Shown here one piece after another: positions 1 to 10,564 of a stretch of DNA of 64,000 nucleotides. The stretch comes from Lathyrus oleraceus (taxonomy: Eukaryota; Streptophyta; Magnoliopsida; Fabales; Fabaceae): positions 369,521,952-369,585,951 of the forward strand of contig NC_066583.1 of NCBI RefSeq assembly GCF_024323335.1. The letters are read 5' to 3'. Each line of letters opens with the position of its first letter. Position 1 is the stretch's first letter. Below the pieces are notes generated by a model. The model did no database searches and was not told the origin of the DNA. It saw only the letters and a program-made list of their open reading frames with translations. The position numbers were made by a program, and so were the translations under genes.

Positions 1-1
1 C

Positions 2-1162
2 TGGCTGCTTAGGCTATCCGATTTAACTTTTCTTTGCACGCAAAATCACCCAACATACCCATCACTCACCTTGGAGTTTTTAAGCTCTTATTCATACTCC
101 ACTCCAACCGGTGAGGACGAGTACTTAACCGGTACCTCAAAATTCCGTATGTTCAACACTGAGTACTCACTATCTCAGGACCAGTTGAGTGCCATGCTAC
201 ATTTTCCTGTAGGAGACCACGTCCACCCAGGAATCCCTCCAAACTCAGAGTGGAACACGAACGCATTCGACCTTTTTGGAAAAATATCCGGTGTGGAAAC
301 CACCAATTGGGATGCCTTACTTGCTTCACACATACACAACCCCACTATCCGGTATTTTATCCGTATTTTGCAAAATACCATCTTTGGAAGAGCCAACAAC
401 AGCAAAGTCAACGCGAAAGAATTATTCTTCCTACACTGCATCTTTTCAACCGATACAAAGGTAAACGCCGCCTCTTTCTTACTTCACCATATCCGTACCC
501 TTTGTGCTCGAGGCACTCAACCTTTTGTGATTGGAGGATTAATAACCACCATCGCACTCGGTTTAAATCTAGGGGACCGACTTCAGAATTTGCAATCTTT
601 GACACCCCTGTTTATGGATATCAGCTATTGTCGCTCCAGCCGCTTAATCAAAAATAGGGTAGGAGGGAAGTATTATCTTATGGTGAATAACCACGAAGTC
701 CCAAGCGTCGTTTTGCCCAACATTGCACTCACCGATGTTACTAACCCCAACAGATTCATCTACGATCTGAATGCTCCCAAACCTACCTTGCCTACACAAG
801 CAAACCTGCCCCCAGACGAGTTTGACGAAATGGAGCAAGGTGATCAAGGTCCTGAACAACATTCGGTCCCATATAATCCTTCCGATAATGTGCCTGGTCC
901 ATCCTCCCGACGTCGTAGAAGAAGAAGGCCCGCAACAAATGATGACATCATGGATGCTATTGAACATCAAGCCCAACGGCTTGATGCCATGCATGCGCAG
1001 AATAACGAAGTAATGCAACTGATGCGCCAGATGCAACAACAACAAGAAGAGAGGAATGCAATAATCGACCAGAGGTTCACTGACTTGCTTAACATGTTTG
1101 ATGACTTGGAAGTACGTCAACGATCACCGGGTCCGAGAACAAGAAGACGCAGGCAGAATTGA
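2..1162 (+). CDS. Athila env-like ORF, C-terminal part (partial at left edge)
   Basis: Open from base 2 to a TGA stop at 1160-1162, 386 codons in view, with no break. It resembles the third ORF that legume Athila elements carry after pol, often annotated as a putative plant transposon protein. Its role is not established: it is called env-like from its position in the element. I see no clear signal peptide or membrane segment in the visible part. The C-terminal third has a run of seven arginines at about 900-930, then a glutamine- and methionine-rich stretch (about 960-1090) that looks like a coiled coil, and a basic tail. No ATG start is visible; the frame is open to the window edge. The orthologous ORF of the second Athila family here (35840-37057) is clearly diverged from it. 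Confidence 0.75.
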   Translation, partial: WLLRLSDLTFLCTQNHPTYPSLTLEFLSSYSYSTPTGEDEYLTGTSKFRMFNTEYSLSQDQLSAMLHFPVGDHVHPGIPPNSEWNTNAFDLFGKISGVETTNWDALLASHIHNPTIRYFIRILQNTIFGRANNSKVNAKELFFLHCIFSTDTKVNAASFLLHHIRTLCARGTQPFVIGGLITTIALGLNLGDRLQNLQSLTPLFMDISYCRSSRLIKNRVGGKYYLMVNNHEVPSVVLPNIALTDVTNPNRFIYDLNAPKPTLPTQANLPPDEFDEMEQGDQGPEQHSVPYNPSDNVPGPSSRRRRRRRPATNDDIMDAIEHQAQRLDAMHAQNNEVMQLMRQMQQQQEERNAIIDQRFTDLLNMFDDLEVRQRSPGPRTRRRRQN

Positions 1163-2195
1163 GTTTGGGTTCCTTTTTTTTCCCTTTCTTTCGTTTTCTT
1201 AAACATTGGGGACAATGTTTCATTTAAGTGTAGGGGGGAGGGGGAAACTCCCTTTCAGTTATGTTTATTTCCCTTTCAATATTTCCCTTTCAAGTATGTT
1301 ATTTCCCTTTCATTTACAAAAAAAAAAAATATTTTAAGTCAAGTTCCTAGTGTGAAAATTTTCCCCCCTCAATTTTCTTGAGCCATAACAAAATTTAACA
1401 CACTCAATAAGTATAAAGGTTGCCTATTTTATAAAACTTGAGTGAAATTAAGACAAAATTATTACCGCCCCAACGCTCTAAAAACCTCAACATGTTAGAT
1501 CAGGCTAAGTACCTATTATACCAATCCCTTGAACTTTTAGTTCTATAGTAACCCCGAGTAGTTTATACGAGAAGTCGGCACCATCTTAATAGCAAATTAC
1601 GTGGAGAACCGATGAACACAAGTGAATGATTCTCAAAACAACATATTAAAAATCAGGAAATGCACTAATTAAGTTAGGTGATCCTTACCCGATCATTTAA
1701 TCTAAAGGTTGCAGAGCCTACAAAAACATGGTATGAATGATCCATTGTGAGTTGGTTCAGCGGTTTCTGGTGCTGAAATCGGTAGGGCGGACTACGGTCC
1801 GATCCCCCGCAATTTGCAATAGACTAAATAAAGAAGTTATCCAACTTATGTACCAGAACTTCTAACTAAAAGGGGATCAGAATCGCTAACCGGTTACTCC
1901 ACTATGTGCGCGAAAAGATAAAGGGCTTAATGTGATTTCGCTAGAATGAAAACGGGTGAAATAAGAGTAAAAGAACTAGGCTGAGCTATAATAGCATGAC
2001 TCGAACTAGTTTGCATAAGGTGAGGTTATCTAGTGTTGTTACGGTAGTTTTTGATGTTAAGATTAAACTCAGGTTATTTCTAAACGAGATTTACTTGCAA
2101 CCTATTGCGAATTGATGTGTGTTTGGAAATTTCATCTGGCTAATATTTTAAATCGATTTCTACATTGTATCTTGCTTGAGGACAAGCAAAAGTCT
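1163..2195 (+). other. Athila 3' untranslated spacer
   Basis: About 1 kb between the env-like stop codon and the polypurine tract, with no meaningful ORF. It is AT-rich and holds a second purine tract at about 1226-1251 that follows TTTAAGTGT, resembling the real tract at the LTR border. Long non-coding spacers at this point are usual for Athila. Confidence 0.7.
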
Positions 2196-2210
2196 AAGTG
2201 TGGGGGAGTT
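2196..2210 (+). promoter_or_regulatory. Polypurine tract of the Athila-like element
   Basis: The sequence AAGTGTGGGGGAGTT lies directly before the LTR start TGATAACATG, the position from which plus-strand DNA synthesis is primed. It is preceded by GAGGACAAGCAA, a phrase also found before the polypurine tract of the other Athila in this window (reverse strand near 34370). Confidence 0.85.
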
Positions 2211-3952
2211 TGATAACATGAAACTATATCACATTTTTGGACTTGATTTAATTAAATTATATCGTTATTTGATTCAATTTATTTTATATTATTCGATATT
2301 ACTCGGTATTTTCTTTTTATTTATTTCAGGTATCATTATTTAAAGCACGTGCGAAAAAGAAAGAAGAGGGGTGCAAAAAGAGGATTTTCTAGGAAAAGCA
2401 TCTCACCAAAGCCCAACCCACGCTTGGAACAAGGAAAATGGCTGTGACGACCGTCACAAGTACGTGCCGAGCGTCATGCCCCTAAACCTAGTGTTACGAC
2501 CGTAACACATAGTGTGACGGACGTCACACATCCCACTCCTATTTTTTGGCCTTTATGTGCGTAACGGAAGGAACGTTTTCCCTAAATTTTCTCATGCACG
2601 CTTTGAACCAGACGGAATACCAATTCAAGGAAACGGTTATTTGGAGGGGTGAATATAAATAGACCAAAAGAAAGCCAATTGAAGTCTCTCTTCTCCGTGC
2701 AATATTTTTCCTGCTTTCTAATTTTCCAGCATTCTAATTTCCAAGCATTTTATTTTCTTTTCTTTTCTAGTTGAATTTCCGAAGCATTCAATTTATTTTC
2801 TCACGATAGTTTCTACACCGGAAACTATTGTGTAATTTTTACTGGATCTAACCTTACGTTAGATCATAGTATTTAATTTCTTTGTTTTTACTTGCCTATC
2901 TGATCGCGAATTGTGAAGAACAAATCCAACCGACTTGTGGTGGAGTGTTCGAGCATCGAAGTTAGGAGTTGAAATCCAGAATTCTAGTATTTTTACAAGT
3001 TCATTAATTAATTGATTTATAGTTTTAATTTACATATGCTTTGTTCCACTGTTTATATATATATTGTTTGTTTTATATGGCCGTATTTATGCATGATTAT
3101 TGTTTATGCGTGTTTAGCATGTCCGGCTAAGTAATTTAGATATCGGTATGTAAAGTAAGCGGAATAAAGGAATCAAAACTGAGTTGGTTTAAATTTATTT
3201 CAAAATATAGTCACTCTTTTTCTGGTCTCAATTTACAAAGTTAATACCAAGGTTTTTGTACGAGAGTAAAAGACATAAAGAAGTTAAAATCAATAGAACG
3301 ACGGTTTGAGCTTTTAACTGGACAGTATAAATTGAACATTAACTTTAAATCAGGGCGAAAGCAATTTTTAAGGTTAATTGAATTCTAATCATTTTCAAAA
3401 ATTATTTTAAAAGTTAAATGTGAGGACGAGAGTTAAGCATTTAAGTTTAATTATATAGTCTAAGTCAACAGAGCGAGAGTTTGAGACGAGGGCATTTAAA
3501 CGGTTAGTATTTTCTCAAAAAGAGCTTCTATAGATTCTAATATTTTCAAAAAGTGATTTTAGATTTGACGAAATAGTGAGAGCGTATGTTAAAATATAAA
3601 GTCATAGTCTAATTCAACAGAGCGAGAGTTTGAGGAAAAGACTTTTAATTAATAGTGTCTACTGAAAAGACTTATTTTAAAACTAAGAAAAAGACCAACG
3701 AAGATTTGATTCCCTAATTACGACGAACTACATACCGATATCCGTGTTATTTGATATTTAATTTAGATCCAAATTTAGTTTTACTTTTCCCCCTAATCAT
3801 CAAAGTATCATCCGCCTTAGCTTTACGCAGTAACCCTAGAAAAATGGTAGATCAATTCATTAAGTCCCTGTGGGATCGCTATCTTTTAAAACTACGCGAT
3901 TAGACTGTGCACTTGCAGTTAGTACCCCGATAGACTCTTTTCGAAGCGATCA
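2211..3952 (+). repeat. Athila-like 3' LTR (1742 bp)
   Basis: Begins TGATAACATG straight after the polypurine tract and ends CGAAGCGATCA, giving the TG...CA ends of an LTR. Between 2443 and 2529 it holds three perfect inverted repeats with two-base spacers: TGTGACG/CGTCACA (2443-2458), GTGTTACG/CGTAACAC (2491-2508) and GTGTGACG/CGTCACAC (2512-2529). The last 90 bases contain CTGTGGGATCGCTAT and GTGCACTTG, which recur on the reverse strand in the solo LTR at 7890. Confidence 0.85.
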
Positions 3953-4590
3953 CAGGCACCCTTAAGGAGTCATTGACACCGAACTAGTACTAGGTACTAA
4001 GTTTATAGAAAAATCCATTTCGCGCTCTGGAGGTAAATCACTAATGTCTTCAGGAAATACTTCGGGAAATTCACACACTCCAAGAAGATCCCTAACTACT
4101 CCCTTTCCTCTAGCTTCCAATGAAGCTAACATCATAAACACTTGTGCCATATCCTTCACGGACTACTCACTTGCTTAGTTGATAGAAACGTCAACACTTC
4201 ACCTCCATCAAATTCAAATTCACGCTCTGGAGGCAAGTCGCAAATATCTTCAGTAAAACATCAAGAATCACACACCACTAGCATAACATTATTCGTCACA
4301 TCGCTTTCTACTCTCTGAGAAACAATATTAACAATACCAGATCATTTTCCCTAAAGACTTCCCAACTTAATCGACAAACAAGAATCTTGAATCTAAAATA
4401 TCTTTAATGTTAGGAACAACACAATTTTACCATCGCCTGAGCTCTTGCAATCAGCGACACACTGTACTAACTTATCAAAACAATTGGTAAAAACTTGGTT
4501 TAATTCCAACGAATTCATTCCAAGAATAACGTCAACTTATTCTAACAAAATATAAATCGTACACACCCTCAGGGAACACATCACGATACT
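3953..4590 (-). pseudogene. Tekay pol remnant (protease to RT linker)
   Basis: An open stretch at 3962-4159 on the reverse strand carries the PPEREMDFSI phrase and a VFPEDI motif, matching the protease-to-RT linker of the intact Tekay at 16668-21038 ([16 protein letters not shown]). Further along, near 4505-4545, a decayed copy of the ILGMN motif after the protease can be read. Around 4225-4260 a second copy of the region encoding the PPERE motif is present, suggesting a small internal duplication. Many stops elsewhere; not functional. Confidence 0.7.
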
Positions 4591-4978
4591 CAACACACCA
4601 CTAACTCATCTCTGGCCAAAACACTGCCTTCCCCCCCCACAAGGAAGCAATCAATGAGAACACCTGACCGTATTCCCTCAAGGATCACACCATTTTCCTA
4701 ACCGACACCATCCTCGAATCCGACCTCTCTTTGGGTTTAGGAAAAGCATAACATTCTCAAAACAAGTTAACTAGCCAACACCGCACTCTTGTATGCAACA
4801 ACATGACGTCCAAGCTCTATACAGTTGGAACATTCAAGAGAAGTAGACGCTTCTCACCCACTTGTTTCATTCCCAACCTGCAAATTGAAAACAAAACAAG
4901 CATCGACAGTGTTCTCACACACATATCGCATACTATGGAACAAATATAATTAAACAACCTGGTCGGATGGACCGACCT

Positions 4979-4990
4979 GCTCTGATACCA
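4979..4990 (-). promoter_or_regulatory. Primer-binding site, initiator tRNA-Met type
   Basis: The reverse strand reads TGGTATCAGAGC, the same twelve bases as in the intact Tekay at 16546, and lies four bases from the LTR end, as in that element. Confidence 0.9.
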
Positions 4991-4994
4991 CTAA

Positions 4995-7130
4995 TGTAAC
5001 ACCCTAAACCCCATACATAATTTATCGTGTAAATTAAATATAAAATAAAACCACGTAGGGTGTCATACATTCATAACACATATGACCTGCTCCATAACAC
5101 GGGTTTCAACAGTAAATTTCAATAAAAACATTTGTAATAAGGATGTTTACATGACATCCAACTTATCTGAATCATACCTGGAATGTTTACACGACATCCA
5201 TCTCATCTGATCAGTATTATATATTCATATAATAAGACATTCATAACTTTTCATTGCATGCTCACTTCCATTTTAAAGTATCATTGCAACGGAATTATCA
5301 TCACATTTTTGGAATATAAAGCAAGTAATAATATCTAGTCTCAACTTCAATTGTAATAACAAAATAAGAGAGTTGTAATAAATCAACTCAATATCTTAAG
5401 AGTTCTCAACAACAAAATTAGTCTTATGACTTCAACATAATCAGACCTAAGGAATAAAATAAGCGTTTAACCCAACCCGATGTTACATGATCAGAGCAAG
5501 GTACCACTAGCAAAAGCGATAAAATAAAGAAGTAATCCAAGAGCTACCTTTCACTTACTTCAGCAATACTACTCTTGAGTATCTGCACGATGGCCATGTA
5601 AAGGCAACATTCAAACATAAGGGGTGAGAATTCATTTCAATAATAACGATATAGAATGAAGAATAAAGCACAACATCTACACAATCATACACAATAATAT
5701 ATCACATTCTTACATCCAAATCATAATCAACATCATACATGACAACATCTCAAATATCATTAACATCATACAAAACCACATCTCAATTATCATTAACATC
5801 ATATGCAATAACATCTCATCCAACAACACATCAACAACAACCAATACAAGTATAACAGTTATGCAATATACTCAACACCGACTCGACATGCATGTAGTAC
5901 CAAATATGAACACTCGGGTTCATCTCACTCCATGATCCCCACCATAGGATCGATTCCCTCTTGGAACCTGAGCACACCAAAGTCTCTACCATCACCATAG
6001 GTAACGCTTCACGAATCCCCCATTATAGGAATTAGCTACTCGCACCCGATCCATCACAATGGGATCGAGGCTCACCAAAACTCGTTACCATCAACATAGG
6101 TAACACTTCACTAATCCCCCATAATAAGAATTAACTACTCGCACCCGATCCATCATCATAGAATCGAGGCTCACCAAATTAGACCGAAACCCGTACACCA
6201 AGAGACATGACTCTCAAATAACATGCATTAACATAACAAAGTTCACCTAAAGGATCCTCACACACATCTCATCATTTATGCATCACATCATTTATCATGC
6301 AATAACCAATTCATGTTGCCACATGAATAATATCAACAAACAACATCAACTCGTCAACATCTTAACATTATCGACATAACAACATAATCATCACACCATG
6401 ATATTACAACAATGCAAAGATTCATCAACCAAACATATAAACCAATATATTTATTAACATACTAGGCATGTGAATAGTATTAAAAAATATCAACAATCAC
6501 CACCATGTCATAGGTCTGAGCATTAGCTTTCTAACGCTTCAAACGACATCAAAATCAGACTTTCAGAATAAAAAACCCTTACATTTAACCCGGGGCAGGG
6601 TAGTATTGAGTTAATCTGACTCCATATTTGAATTGCAAGGGAATACGTCCCATCTAGAGATCAACCGCATGTTATTCTTCGCAATCATCTTGAAGTGGTG
6701 AAAGAACCAAGCAAAACTCACAATTGATGTCAGTTGTTCTTCAATGACCAATGACTTGGCAGTCACAGTCTCTAAAAAAATCATCAAAGAAAAAGCCCGC
6801 TAAGTCGATACCCCAAAAGGCGACTTAGGAAAAAATTAGGGCAATCCCGGCGGACTAAAAACTTCAAAAAACGGTCTAGGAAAAAGTTAGGGATCAAAAC
6901 AAAAATCAAAAGAGGCCATGAGAATCCTTAACAAAAGCAAAAACAAGATCCAGTGACCACCATATCAAAATCAAAGGGGCACCGACATCCAAAAAAAAGG
7001 TGACCGCCATTTCAAGTGAATATTAAATCCTCATCTTTACACCGTCGAACTCTCTTGGAAGACGAATATGTGCGTTGGATTAATTGAATATAGGATTGGG
7101 GAATCATTACGAAGAAGGGGTGGGGTTAAA
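4995..7130 (-). repeat. LTR of the Tekay relict
   Basis: In window orientation it begins TGTAACACCC next to the primer site. It contains two or more imperfect copies of a unit around 5990-6180 built from 'gaattagctactcgcacccg' and a GATCGAGGCTCACC phrase. These correspond in reverse to the 'ctaattcccatggtgagg' units at 15722 and 15824 of the young Tekay LTR. The right-hand end (which should read ...GTGTTACA) is not recognisable, so the boundary is approximate. Confidence 0.6.
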
Positions 7131-7884
7131 ACAAAATTTGAGCCTTATATCCTTCGTTTCAAATAAACCGTGAACCAGACCATGTTACAATCCTTAAAAG
7201 ACCTAATTGAAGCATGGTTTATTCTGAAACCATACTACGTCAAGGTTGCGTAAACTGACTCCTAGATATTTGCTAATCACCTGTATTGGTATCATATTCT
7301 CGCTGTATCTTTCACACACTAGCTAAATCAGCAATGTGTTTGAACCATTGGTTCATTTGTCACACACTATCGCATCCCCTTAATAAATGATTTTTCAAAC
7401 CTGCATGAATATCGCATTAAAATTACCATTGATTAAATAAACAATTTTAACAGCAAGTAAGTACTTGACATCAAGGAGCTTCAAAGAAGCAATCATAAAG
7501 GAACTTGATCATTCGTCAGCACTGACCCGAAGCAAGAACACCTCTTAACCCTATGGTTCAGGGGCATTGCATCCATTGACTATGTTAACCAAAGAACTAG
7601 TTATACTAAAATACAAATCTCCAAGCATCAATTGATCAAGGAGGCAAATCATTTGAAAGTATCTAGTCCATCTGAGGCAAGCCTTTCAAAAGCTCAATCA
7701 GGGGCAAACTGCTGAAAGATTCATACACTGGAGAAAATTTGGTTCAGGCCATGGTATATTCATTCCCAGGGTTTCCTTTCAAAAGTGAATTCCTTCAAAG
7801 ACCTTGCAGGCTAGGGAAAACAAGTTGCAAAGAAATCTCAGAGCCTTAGGGAAGAGCAAGAGCATAATCATCATACATTGATTA
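7131..7884. other. Unassigned sequence between the Tekay relict and the solo LTR
   Basis: About 750 bases with no ORF, no LTR ends and no repeat I can identify. With one copy of the target duplication removed it continues at 23321. It is probably older decayed repeat, but nothing in the sequence proves this. Confidence 0.4.
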
Positions 7885-9412
7885 CGTCGTGATCGCTGTA
7901 TTCACAAGTGCACGAATCGCATCAGAGTAATATAAAAGAATATCGATCCCACAGAGACCAAATCGTCAATCTATCGATTACTATTGTTACGATGTTTATC
8001 TAAGGCGGTACAAATGAGATATTGATGTCGCAAAATAACAGTAAGTAAAGAAAATGATAAATACATTGCATATAAAGATAGGCTTGAATGTATTTCACGT
8101 CAGTTAAAGGATGCTTCGATTGTCTAAATAGAACTACTTATGGGGCAATATTTTCTACTCTTGAAAAGAATCCATTTAACAGGAACTGTCGCTTTCGCGT
8201 ATTCAGAACCGAGTTTACCCTTAAATTAAGGCCTTTTATTGTCACTTATAAAAGGTGCGCAGAATGCTAAAGTAGTAAACCTATTTTTAAGAAATAAGAC
8301 TCGTAAGCTTAGTTGAAAAGTGATTTTGATTCGGAAAGTTTACCCAAGGAGTTTCCTGATTTTAAATCTATCAACACGTCCGAAAACAGTTTCAAAAATC
8401 ATTTTTCCTTAAAGTGATAAAAATTCCTAGTTAACTAAGCCAGGGTGATTTCGCACTCCTTGAGTAGTTAAAATTAACCAAGTTTGTTTTGGAAAACTCG
8501 AATTAAGAATCAAAACAGCCCCTAAAGCATTTCTACAGATGCAATATGTGAAACATCTCTTTAACCGTGATCCTTACATTCTAACCTTTGAAAGATTTAG
8601 CCAGACATGGTAATACAAACAAACACAACGATATTGATCATGATGAAAAGTTGTTTAGAATGTAAGGCGTAAAGAACAAGTAAAGCGTGTAAAACAATTA
8701 AAACGAGCAATAAAGATAATGGTGAGAAAATTAAATAAAGTAAAGACAATGGCAGGAAATTAAATAAAGTAAAGCATGGCAAGTAATTAAATAGGGTAAC
8801 GCATGACAAGGAATTAAACAAAAAAAAAGCATGGAAAGTAAAATAAAAAGGCGATTAAATTAGAACCTGCTCCAAACGGAGGCTTTAAATCTGGTACAAG
8901 AAAGTAAATAAACCTTTGACTTTGAAAATAAAGACGACAACAAAGTCAATGTGCTCTAACTCAATCTCACTAAGGTGCGATAACCCCTTGATGTGACGGA
9001 TTACCGCTTTTACAGATGATAATACAGTCTTAGTGTTGTAAACTAAGTTGGATGATTTGGAAATAAACTAGAACGACCTATTTATAGAGGAACTCAACAG
9101 CATGCAAAGACCAGGATGCCCTTCAACTTCTCTTTAATGGGAACGTGAAATGCAAAGGTGGCGCCCGCCACCCCTCCATGGCGCCCTCCATGTGAGTAAA
9201 TGGGGAAGTTCATGGGGTCGTGGCAGTTTCCTCCTGGTTGAGGGCTGATGTGTCATGGCTTCTCCTATAGCGACGCCATGCAGATTGCCATGAGTACAAT
9301 TTTTACCGAAAACCCTAATTTTATGGTCTTTTTGCTTCGTTTATTCTAAAAATGTCTTGAAAGAGCTAAATACCTGAAAACAACACAAAAGAAAGCATAA
9401 CGCAAGTAAAAT

Positions 9413-9800
9413 CACTACGCCAAAAACTGGAATAGACAGCGCACCTTAGAGGGCGCTTTATTACAAAAGCGCACTCTAAAGTGAAGAGAAAAAAATAAGG
9501 AGCGAACAACTGGAATAGACAACGCACTTTAGAGGGCGCTTTTGTAACAAAGCGCCCTCTAAAGTGAAGCGAAAAAATAATGAGGAAATGGAGGGACACT
9601 AATAGAGGGCGCGTTTATGAAAGCGCCCTCTAAGGGTACCCTTAGAGGGCGCTTTTAAAAAAGCGCTCTCTAAGTCCATGTACATTTCCAGTTTATAAGG
9701 CGCTTTTGGAAAGCCTTAGAGAGCGCTTTTAGAAGCGCCCTCTTAGGCCCCCTTTAGAGGGCGCTTTTTTTACACAAGCTCCCTCTAAGGTCCCCTTTAG
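9413..9800. repeat. CACTA left terminal and subterminal repeats
   Basis: After the terminal CACTACGCCAAAA there are at least five hairpin-forming units of the type TTAGAGGGCGCTTT followed by AAAGCGCCCTCTAA, for example at about 9450-9482, 9529-9566 and 9639-9682. Such subterminal repeats are the usual binding sites for CACTA regulatory proteins. Confidence 0.85.
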
Positions 9801-10564
9801 TAAACATTAAAATTATAACATATACTGCATGTCTCTTTATTTTCCCTCGCTATATGCTATTTCGTTTACGTAACTGGGTTTTCTCTCTACTGCGATTACT
9901 CTCTACTGCGATTACTCTCGTCCTCCATTCGTTCTCCCTCCCTCACCGTCGTCGTCGCCGTCGCCTTTTCCTGCTGCTGCGTTCACGTTCACTGAGTTAT
10001 CTGCGTCCACCGTCGCTGTTCACTTTCTTCTCCATCGTTACCGTCACCTTGAAGGTATTTCTCTCAATAGTTTGTATTTTCAGGTGTTTGATTAGGGCAT
10101 TTTCTAAACTGAGTTTTACATTTTGTGCATTATGTTGATTAATGTTGTTTAGGGCAAACGAGCACTATATGGTATTCATGAGCACCTTGTTGAAAATCAT
10201 TTTTTGTTATTTTTGTGTGTATGGTTTTGATCACTGAATGTTGTATGTTGTATGGTTATGTAAGGTTTTTTATTTCTGATTGAAAACTGATGTCATTTGG
10301 AGTGTGTTTGAGCTTGTGCTTGGAAGTTTGATGATTATGGATGCAAGTTTGTTCATGTTCCAAACACCATAAGTTTGCATTGGACTTTTGTATGCAGTAG
10401 GTGTGTGTGAGTTTGTATTCAATAATGATGAAAAAAAGAGAGAGTTTAGATTGTTGTAACATGAGAGAAATGGAAGGTATATGAATGTGTTTTTTGTGTA
10501 GCTTCACGAATATGGTTATTGTCTTACTTGGGTCTTATTGAATCATTTCTATATTACAGATAAA
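9801..10564 (+). other. Presumed promoter and 5' leader of the CACTA gene
   Basis: Lies between the subterminal repeats and the first ATG. It contains a pyrimidine-rich, GTC-rich stretch (about 9890-10040) with a short direct duplication of CTCTCTACTGCGATTA. No convincing ORF. Probably the 5' untranslated region and perhaps an intron; no TATA box was fixed with confidence. Confidence 0.4.

Larger units (their letters stand above)
1..3952 (+). mobile_element. Athila-like Ty3/gypsy retrotransposon, 3' part (runs off left edge)
   Basis: The window opens inside this element. In order it has an env-like ORF, a long untranslated spacer, a polypurine tract and a complete 3' LTR that begins TGATAACATG and ends GCGATCA. 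Gag, pol and the 5' LTR lie outside. The LTR end contains the phrase CTGTGGGATCG, shared in similar form by the two other Athila-type LTR families in this window. It lies inside an older Tekay relict: the relict's RT-upstream reading frame is cut at 3953. If that junction is exact, CAGGC at 3953-3957 would be the target duplication, but its partner is out of the window. Confidence 0.85.
3953..7130 (-). mobile_element. Degenerate Tekay-type Ty3/gypsy relict, reverse strand
   Basis: Read on the reverse strand, this contains an LTR end, a TGGTATCAGAGC primer site and a much-shortened internal region ending in the linker just before reverse transcriptase, where the Athila-like element cut it. Only about 1 kb separates the primer site from the RT-upstream motif. 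In the intact Tekay at 16546 the same interval is about 1.65 kb, so part of gag and protease has been lost. The outer LTR boundary is not clear; about 7.1 kb is an estimate. Confidence 0.7.

Noticed and set aside
7181..7190. Right end of the Tekay relict LTR at CATGTTACA
   Set aside because: Only six bases match the expected GTGTTACA end and the preceding bases do not resemble the LTR start; the boundary was left approximate.
9854..10138. A 94-codon arginine- and leucine-rich ORF
   Set aside because: Pyrimidine-rich leader of the CACTA gene with a GTC run; no homology-like features.
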